From the NCBI GenBank assembly GCA_002254975.1, contig NJEB01000034.1, positions 1 to 11,645 on the forward strand: a stretch of 11,645 nt of DNA, read 5' to 3'. Made by a program: the position numbers and the translations under genes. Origin of the DNA: Candidatus Hecatellales archaeon ex4484_218 (GTDB lineage Archaea > Thermoproteota > Bathyarchaeia > Hecatellales > Hecatellaceae). The stretch's first letter is position 1. Each line of letters starts with the position of its first letter. The notes below the pieces were generated by a model. The model saw only the letters and a list, made by a program, of their open reading frames with translations. It made no database searches and was not told where the DNA came from. This document shows positions 6,751 to 11,645 of this stretch, one piece after another.

Positions 6751-8052
6751 ATGGATTGTGGAGTTGTTGGTGTTTATGACAGAGAAAAAAATGTTGCTGA
6801 ACATATTTTTTATGGTTTAATGGCTCTTCAACATAGAGGTCAAGAATCAGCTGGAATTGCATTAACAAAAGGTGATGGAAATGTTTATTTAAGGAAGGCT
6901 ATGGGGCTTGTTTCTGAAGCTTTACCTCTTACAGAATTATCCATGCTTACAGGTAGATGTGGAATAGGTCATGTAAGATATTCAACAGTTGGAAAATTAG
7001 GTTTAACTGATGCCCAACCTTTCAACCTAGATAGTTTAGCTTTAGCCTACAATGGAAATCTTGTAAACTTTTTGGAGCTTAGAGAAAAACTTAGAAAAAA
7101 ATCAAAAGTTGTTGAAGGAGCCTATTCAGCTGTATGTTTATCTGGAAAAGGTGAAATTCTTGTTTTTAGGGACCCGTTAGGATTTAGACCTTTATGTTAT
7201 GGTGAAATTGATGGTTCATTTATAAGTGCATCTGAAAGTGTTGCTGTAGATATGTGTGGTGGAAAACTTATTTCAGATGTTAAACCTGGTGAAGCAATTT
7301 TAGTTTCAGATTCTGGTATTGAAAGAAAATGTTTCGCAAAATCCAGTAGGAAAGCTCATTGTATGTTTGAATACGTGTACTTTAGTCGTCCAGATTCTGT
7401 TATTGAGGGTAAAAGTGTTTATGATATAAGGTTAAAATTGGGGGTTAATCTTGCAAAAACCTATGAAAATGATGCTGATGTTATTGTTCCTGTTCCAGAT
7501 ACTTCTAGACCTGCTGCTGAAGGTATTGCAAGGCAAACTGGTTTACCTGTTGCTGAAGGATTAATTAAAAATAGATATATCCATAGAACATTTATTATGC
7601 CTAGTCAAAATCTTAGAGAAAATGCTGTTAAGATTAAGCTTAATCCTCTTAAATCTGTACTTCAAAATCAAAGAGTTATTCTTGTGGATGACAGTATTGT
7701 TAGGGGAACAACCATTAAAAATATTGTTCATATGATTAGGAAAGCTGGAGCTAAAGAGGTTCATGTAAGGATAACTTGTCCACCAATAATTTCTCCATGT
7801 TTCTATGGAATAGATATTGCAACCCATCGTGAGTTGATAGCATCCAAAAAATCTGTTGAAGAAATTAGAAAAATAATTGGTGCTGATTCTTTAGGATACC
7901 AAACAATAGATAAGCTTGTAGAGGCAATAGGGCTTAGAAAAGAAGATCTATGTTTAGCATGTTTAACCGGTGAATATCCCACACCTAAAGCTCAAAAATT
8001 AGCTGATGAAATGAAAAAGAAAGCCCAACCCGTGAAGGAAATTGGAGTATAG
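6751..8052 (+). CDS. purF: amidophosphoribosyltransferase PurF, with a short gap in the glutaminase domain
   Basis: It catalyses the first committed step: PRPP plus glutamine to phosphoribosylamine. The N-terminal Ntn glutaminase starts Met-Asp-Cys, so Cys3 would become the nucleophile after removal of two residues. It keeps QHRGQES, GIGHVRYST (71-79) and oxyanion YNGN (100-103). The phosphoribosyltransferase domain has PVPDTSRPAA, KNRY..RTFI and the PRPP loop VILVDDSIVRGTT (309-321). Cys204, Cys350, Cys401 and Cys404 match the four [4Fe-4S] ligands of Bacillus-type PurF. At residues 117-118 (bases about 7099-7104) the sequence jumps from LREKLRKK to SKVVEGAYS. The family segment with the SDTE motif is missing. 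Its Asp binds the glutamine amino group (Asp127 in E. coli). The gap is 29 residues against PurF2. The product has 433 residues and a charged C-terminal tail. Confidence 0.95.
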   Translation: MDCGVVGVYDREKNVAEHIFYGLMALQHRGQESAGIALTKGDGNVYLRKAMGLVSEALPLTELSMLTGRCGIGHVRYSTVGKLGLTDAQPFNLDSLALAYNGNLVNFLELREKLRKKSKVVEGAYSAVCLSGKGEILVFRDPLGFRPLCYGEIDGSFISASESVAVDMCGGKLISDVKPGEAILVSDSGIERKCFAKSSRKAHCMFEYVYFSRPDSVIEGKSVYDIRLKLGVNLAKTYENDADVIVPVPDTSRPAAEGIARQTGLPVAEGLIKNRYIHRTFIMPSQNLRENAVKIKLNPLKSVLQNQRVILVDDSIVRGTTIKNIVHMIRKAGAKEVHVRITCPPIISPCFYGIDIATHRELIASKKSVEEIRKIIGADSLGYQTIDKLVEAIGLRKEDLCLACLTGEYPTPKAQKLADEMKKKAQPVKEIGV

Positions 8053-8056
8053 GAGG
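8052..8056 (+). promoter_or_regulatory. ribosome-binding site of the second purF paralogue
   Basis: GGAGG at the end of purF, 10 bases before the TTG at 8067. A real RBS argues that the paralogue is translated rather than being a relic. Confidence 0.6.
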
Positions 8057-8066
8057 ATAGGAAAAA

Positions 8067-9419
8067 TTGGGTGGAATAGTTGGAATTTATGGGTTTAGTA
8101 AAGAATGGCGGATGGCACGTTTTGTTTATTATGCCTTATTAGCTCTTCAACATAGAGGACAGGAAAATTGTGGAATTGTAACTTTTAACGGTGAAAGTCT
8201 AAGCCAATATAAAGGTTCAGGTTTGGTTGACCAAGTTTTTTCAAACCAAAATATTTTGGATGAACTTCCAGGATGGATTGGTATTGGAAGTGTAACTTCA
8301 ACCATTGAAAAAGATTCTTCAAAAATTCAGCCAGTTGTTGTTTGGGAACCCTTACCTTTAGCTTTATGTTTTGATGGAAAAATTTTAAACATTAAAGATT
8401 TGGTTGAAAAAGAAAAGGTTAATGGTGAAAATGAAGCTGAAATTTTAGCTAAAATTTTTTCTTTAGAATTGGAACAAACTGGGAATCCTATGGAAGCTAT
8501 GGTTAATTTTATGGGTAAAATAAAAGGTGCATATTCTTTAATTGTTTTAACTGGGAAAGGAGAAATGATTGTTGGTAGAGATCCCGCTGGAATTAAACCT
8601 TTAACCATAGGTAGTTTTGGTTTTGATTATGGAGTTGTTGCATCTGAAAGTTGTGTTATGGATGTTATTGGTGCTGATTTTAAAAATGATGTTCAACCAG
8701 GAGAAGTTTACCATTTTGATGCATACAGTATTGAAAGAAAACAGGTTTTAAAACCTAATCCAAAGTTTTGTGCATTTGAATATGTTTACTATGCTAGACC
8801 TGATTCCATCCTTAACGGTAAAAGTATATATGAAGTTAGAATGAAAATTGGTGAAAAACTTGCTGAAGAACATTCTGTAAATAAAGGTGAAATTGTATTA
8901 GGGGTTCCTGAAACAGCCATACCTTTTGCTATGGCTTACTCAAACAAAACAAAAACCCCATTAGGGATTGGTTTTGTTCAAACTGGTAGAAGAATTAGAA
9001 GTGCAATTAAACCAACAGAATTTGAAAGAATTGTAGGTGTTCAGCTTAAACTTAACCCTATTAGAGCTGCAATTGCAGGTAAAAAGATAGTGCTTGTAGA
9101 TGATAGTGTTGTTCGAGGAACAACAACCAAAAATACTGTAAACATTATGCGTAACCGGATGGGTGCAAAAGAAGTTCATGTAAGAATTGGAAGCCCAAGA
9201 CTTATAGCTCAATGTCCTTTTGGTACTGATGTTCCACCAAAAGATGAACTTATAGCTGTTCATTTAAACGCTGAAGAAGTTAGTAAGGTTGTAGGTGCAG
9301 ACACCTTTCATTGGTTAAGCCTAAAAGGATTGGTTGAAGCAATTGGAATACCAAGAAAAAATCTTTGTTTAGGATGTTTTACCGGAAAATATCCTCAAAT
9401 AAATTGTAAGGAGAGGTGA
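8067..9419 (+). CDS. PurF paralogue with degenerate glutaminase site
   Basis: The 450-residue protein aligns end to end with the PurF just upstream but is divergent. It starts MGGIVGIYG, so the nucleophile Cys is replaced by Gly. GIGSVTSTI (72-80) stands where GIGHVRYST should be, which loses the glutamine-binding Arg. CFDGK (101-105) replaces YNGN, and ENEAE replaces SDTE. The glutaminase is therefore very unlikely to work. In contrast, the PRPP loop IVLVDDSVVRGTT (341-353) is perfect, and Cys235, Cys383, Cys434 and Cys437 fall at the four Fe-S ligand positions. The KNRY..RTFI segment of the transferase site is altered to QTGRRIRSAI. The frame is intact, has an RBS and sits in the operon, so it is probably functional. 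A regulatory or heteromeric partner of PurF, or an ammonia-dependent enzyme, are inferences. Confidence 0.9.
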   Translation: MGGIVGIYGFSKEWRMARFVYYALLALQHRGQENCGIVTFNGESLSQYKGSGLVDQVFSNQNILDELPGWIGIGSVTSTIEKDSSKIQPVVVWEPLPLALCFDGKILNIKDLVEKEKVNGENEAEILAKIFSLELEQTGNPMEAMVNFMGKIKGAYSLIVLTGKGEMIVGRDPAGIKPLTIGSFGFDYGVVASESCVMDVIGADFKNDVQPGEVYHFDAYSIERKQVLKPNPKFCAFEYVYYARPDSILNGKSIYEVRMKIGEKLAEEHSVNKGEIVLGVPETAIPFAMAYSNKTKTPLGIGFVQTGRRIRSAIKPTEFERIVGVQLKLNPIRAAIAGKKIVLVDDSVVRGTTTKNTVNIMRNRMGAKEVHVRIGSPRLIAQCPFGTDVPPKDELIAVHLNAEEVSKVVGADTFHWLSLKGLVEAIGIPRKNLCLGCFTGKYPQINCKER

Positions 9420-9426
9420 AGAAGGC

Positions 9427-10908
9427 ATGGTTAAAGTTTTGTTGGTTGGAGAAGCTGCACGTGAACATGCAATAGCTGAGGCTATTTGTAGAAGTAACTA
9501 TGACCCAAAATTATATGCTGTTATGAGGTTAAGAAATCCGGGAATAGATTCACTTTGTAAGGTTACTGGTGGAGAAGTTGCTTTGGGAAATTCTCAAGAC
9601 CCAAAATTTGTTGTTGAAACCGCAAAAAAATTTCATGTAGATTTTGTTTTTGTTGGACCTGAAGAACCATTATTTCGTGGAACTGCTGATGAACTTGAAA
9701 AAGAAGGAATACCATGTATAGGGGCTAAACGTGGTCCTGCTGAACTTGAAATGTCTAAAGCTTTTATGAGGAGACTTATGTGGAAATATCGGATTCCTGG
9801 AAGGCTTAGATTTAAAGCTTTTAAAAATGTTGAGGATGCTATAGCCTATATTCATGAGTATGCTGAAAGTGTAGCTTTAAAACCAGCTAGACAGGCTGGA
9901 GGGAAAGGTGTTAAGGTTATAGCTGACCTTCAAGCCTACTTAACCTCAGAAAAAACTCATGTTAAAAGAGAACATGCAAAAGCTATCCATGAAAAATATA
10001 TGAAAGATTATAGGGATATAGATGACCGAATTTTAATTGAGGAAAGAGTTGAAGGACCAGAATATACTCTTCAAGCATTTACAGATGGTAGAACAGTAAA
10101 ACCTTTACCTTTAGTTCAAGATAATAAAAATGCTTTTGAAATGGATATTGGCCCTGAAACAGGTGGTATGGGTTCAATAGCTGGAAAAGGAATGTTTTTA
10201 CCTTTTATTACAGAGGAAGAATACCGTAAATCTGTTGAAATTGTTAAAAACTGTGTTAGAGCTGTGGAAAAAGAAACGGGAGAAAAATATAAAGGAATTG
10301 TTTCAGGTCAAATGATGTGTACAGCTAGTTGGGGTCCAACCATCATTGAGTTTTACAGTAGACTTGGAGACCCTGAAGCTGTGAATGTTTTACCCATCCT
10401 TAAAACAGATATGATAGAAATCTGTGAAGCTATCATTGATGAAAAACTAAACAAGATTAAACTTAAATTTGAAAATGTTGCTACTGTTGTTAAGTGTGTT
10501 GCACCTAAAGGTTACCCTGAGGAAAGAAATCTAGCTAAAGGTCATCCACTCCATGTTGATGTTGACATGGTTAAAAAATTAGGTTGTAAAGTTTATTTTG
10601 CATCAACAGACCTTCAACCAGATGGAAAAATTATTTCTGGTGGTTCAAGATTGGTTGAAATTTTTGGTAAGGGTAAAACTATTCCTGAAGCAAGTAGAAA
10701 AGTTGAGGCATGTATTCCTTATGTTTGGTTGGAGGATGGTTGGGGGGTTTTTCACCGAAGTGATATAGGTTCTGAACAGTTACTTGAAAAAAGAATTGAA
10801 CAAGCAAACCTAATTAGAGCCGTATATAAGTATAGGGCAAGAAAAGGTCTTATTGGTAAAACAATTGAATGGATACCTAAAAAAGGAAAAATTATTATTG
10901 AAACCTAA
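9427..10908 (+). CDS. purD: phosphoribosylamine-glycine ligase (GAR synthetase), archaeal type
   Basis: It joins phosphoribosylamine, the unstable PurF product, to glycine using ATP. The N-terminal domain starts [19 protein letters not shown] and has VGPEEPL. The ATP-grasp domain has [16 protein letters not shown] (150-165), [23 protein letters not shown] (240-250) and [11 protein letters not shown] (308-318). The last motif is EFNVRFGDPE in most bacterial PurD, so a metal-ligand Asn is replaced by Tyr here. The 493 residues exceed the ~425 of bacterial PurD, with an insert near 170-200 and a longer C-terminus. I take this as the archaeal form. The ATG is 7 bases after GAGGTGA, which overlaps the end of the upstream gene. 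Confidence 0.94.
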   Translation: MVKVLLVGEAAREHAIAEAICRSNYDPKLYAVMRLRNPGIDSLCKVTGGEVALGNSQDPKFVVETAKKFHVDFVFVGPEEPLFRGTADELEKEGIPCIGAKRGPAELEMSKAFMRRLMWKYRIPGRLRFKAFKNVEDAIAYIHEYAESVALKPARQAGGKGVKVIADLQAYLTSEKTHVKREHAKAIHEKYMKDYRDIDDRILIEERVEGPEYTLQAFTDGRTVKPLPLVQDNKNAFEMDIGPETGGMGSIAGKGMFLPFITEEEYRKSVEIVKNCVRAVEKETGEKYKGIVSGQMMCTASWGPTIIEFYSRLGDPEAVNVLPILKTDMIEICEAIIDEKLNKIKLKFENVATVVKCVAPKGYPEERNLAKGHPLHVDVDMVKKLGCKVYFASTDLQPDGKIISGGSRLVEIFGKGKTIPEASRKVEACIPYVWLEDGWGVFHRSDIGSEQLLEKRIEQANLIRAVYKYRARKGLIGKTIEWIPKKGKIIIET

Positions 10909-10915
10909 ATTTTTT

Positions 10916-10920
10916 GGAGG
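10916..10920 (+). promoter_or_regulatory. ribosome-binding site that decides the purE start
   Basis: GGAGG, 8 bases before a TTG at 10929. The earlier in-frame TTG at 10914 overlaps this site and cannot use it. The product from 10929 begins MDVAVIVGS, as expected for PurE. Confidence 0.65.
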
Positions 10921-10928
10921 TTAAATGT

Positions 10929-11315
10929 TTGGATGTGGCGGTTATTGTTGGTAGTGAAACAGATAAACCTATAGCTGAAAAAACAACAAAAATTCTTGAC
11001 CAATTAGGTTTAACCTATGAAGTTAAAGTTTATTCAGCTCATCGAAACCCTAGGCAACTTGAAGAATATATTCAAAAATGTGAAGCTAAAATTTTTATTG
11101 CTATAGCTGGACTTTCAGCCCATCTACCCGGTTTTATTGCTTCCAGAACGGATAAACCAGTTATAGGGGTTCCTGTAAACGTAAAACTTGGAGGTTTGGA
11201 TGCTTTACTTTCTATTGTTCAGATGCCTAAAGGTGTTCCTGTTGCATGTGTTGGAATTGATAATGGTGAAAATGCTGCTTGGCTTGCATGGAGAATTTTA
11301 AAATTAAAAAGTTAA
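10929..11315 (+). CDS. purE: AIR carboxylase / N5-CAIR mutase PurE
   Basis: The 128-residue product carries the PurE signatures: [10 protein letters not shown] (3-12) for the phosphate and substrate loop, SAHRNP (36-41), AGLSAHLPG (60-68) and [13 protein letters not shown]. PurE forms CAIR, the substrate of PurC, either from AIR and CO2 or by rearranging N5-CAIR made by PurK. No purK follows. The next gene is an unrelated protease. Direct use of CO2, or a purK elsewhere, are both possible. The start is the TTG at 10929, 8 bases after GGAGG. It ends the operon 20 bases after purD. Confidence 0.94.
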   Translation: MDVAVIVGSETDKPIAEKTTKILDQLGLTYEVKVYSAHRNPRQLEEYIQKCEAKIFIAIAGLSAHLPGFIASRTDKPVIGVPVNVKLGGLDALLSIVQMPKGVPVACVGIDNGENAAWLAWRILKLKS

Positions 11316-11317
11316 AG

Positions 11318-11325
11318 TTATAAAT
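11318..11325 (+). promoter_or_regulatory. TATA box of the HtpX-like gene
   Basis: TTATAAAT directly after the purE stop. A start site about 26 bases downstream falls at about 11347, next to the ATG at 11349. This implies a leaderless or nearly leaderless mRNA, and that the protease gene is separate from the purine operon. The T-rich stretch at 11330-11336 could also end the operon transcript. Confidence 0.5.
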
Positions 11326-11348
11326 CTCCTTTTTATTCTGGAAAAAAT

Positions 11349-11645
11349 ATGGTGGGAAGGGTGGGGGCTTTTAAGCTTTATTTATCCATGTATGGCACAC
11401 TTACAGTTTTGATAGCATTATCAACCTTATTTTTTGCAGTTATTTTGACATGGGTTGGTTTTACAAATCTTTTTGTTTTAGCTTTACTTGTTATTGTTTT
11501 TAATCTTGTTCAATGGCTTTATGCACCCAAACTAATTGAAGCCTTATACCATGTAAGAGAAGTTTCACCTAAAGAATATCCTAAGATTTATAGGTTTGTT
11601 GAAAGTTTAAGCCAAAAAATAGGTTTAAAAACACCAAAAATAATG
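11349..11645 (+). CDS. htpX: HtpX-like M48 membrane metalloprotease (3' partial)
   Basis: The frame runs from ATG to the window end without a stop (99 codons seen). The N-terminus MVGRVGAFKLYLSMYGTL is followed by two adjacent membrane segments, about residues 18-36 and 40-56. Then comes QWLYAPKLIEALYHVREV and EYPKIYRFVESLSQKIGLKTPKI, the pattern found just before the metal site of archaeal HtpX proteases. The HExxH motif lies beyond the window, so the catalytic site is not seen. HtpX degrades damaged membrane proteins. It has its own TATA-like box and only a weak GGA before the start. Confidence 0.82.
   Translation, partial: MVGRVGAFKLYLSMYGTLTVLIALSTLFFAVILTWVGFTNLFVLALLVIVFNLVQWLYAPKLIEALYHVREVSPKEYPKIYRFVESLSQKIGLKTPKIM

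Noticed and set aside
8067..9419. The PurF paralogue as a pseudogene
   Set aside because: The frame is intact over 450 codons, with an RBS, a perfect PRPP loop and conserved cysteines. Only the glutaminase residues are lost.
1..11645. tRNA or rRNA genes, CRISPR arrays, insertion sequences or a defence system
   Set aside because: I saw no cloverleaf, spaced direct repeats, transposase motifs or terminal inverted repeats. The window is almost fully taken up by housekeeping genes.

Overview
The window looks like AT-rich archaeal chromosome (about one third G+C by eye). The archaeal signs are an archaeal-type S-adenosylmethionine synthetase, a single small Sm-like protein, a RIO2 kinase and an archaeal-type PurD. 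I would place it in the TACK group, perhaps a Bathyarchaeia-like lineage. That placement is a guess from gene content. Several genes use TTG starts preceded by clear GGAG-type ribosome-binding sites.

Layout. (1) 1-1314, plus strand: an open 5' end inside CTP synthase (PyrG). Its glutaminase domain runs, without a stop, into a RIO2 protein kinase. (2) 1289-2773, minus strand: lsm followed by mat (AdoMet synthetase), convergent with and overlapping the RIO2 end. (3) 2774-3007: divergent control region with TATA-like boxes and a TTTACA dyad. (4) 3008-11315, plus strand: a tightly packed purine operon, purC-purS-purQ-purL-purF-purF2-purD-purE. (5) 11349-end: the start of an HtpX-like membrane protease, apparently with its own promoter.

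The operon covers PRPP amidation (PurF), GAR synthesis (PurD), FGAM synthesis (PurS/PurQ/PurL), AIR carboxylation (PurE) and SAICAR synthesis (PurC). Genes for purM, a GAR transformylase, purB, purK and the last two steps are not in the window.

The most notable observations concern protein architecture. Three proteins appear to have lost internal or joining segments without loss of reading frame: PyrG/RIO2 (the PyrG glutaminase lacks its His-Glu part and is joined to RIO2), PurL (about 67 residues short in its second half, measured against its own first half) and PurF (about 29 residues short in the glutamine-binding part, measured against the neighbouring paralogue). Separately, the second PurF paralogue has lost the catalytic Cys and other glutaminase residues but keeps the PRPP loop and four Fe-S-type cysteines, which suggests a pseudo-glutaminase partner or regulator. 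The in-frame losses could be real or could come from assembly. Read mapping would decide.
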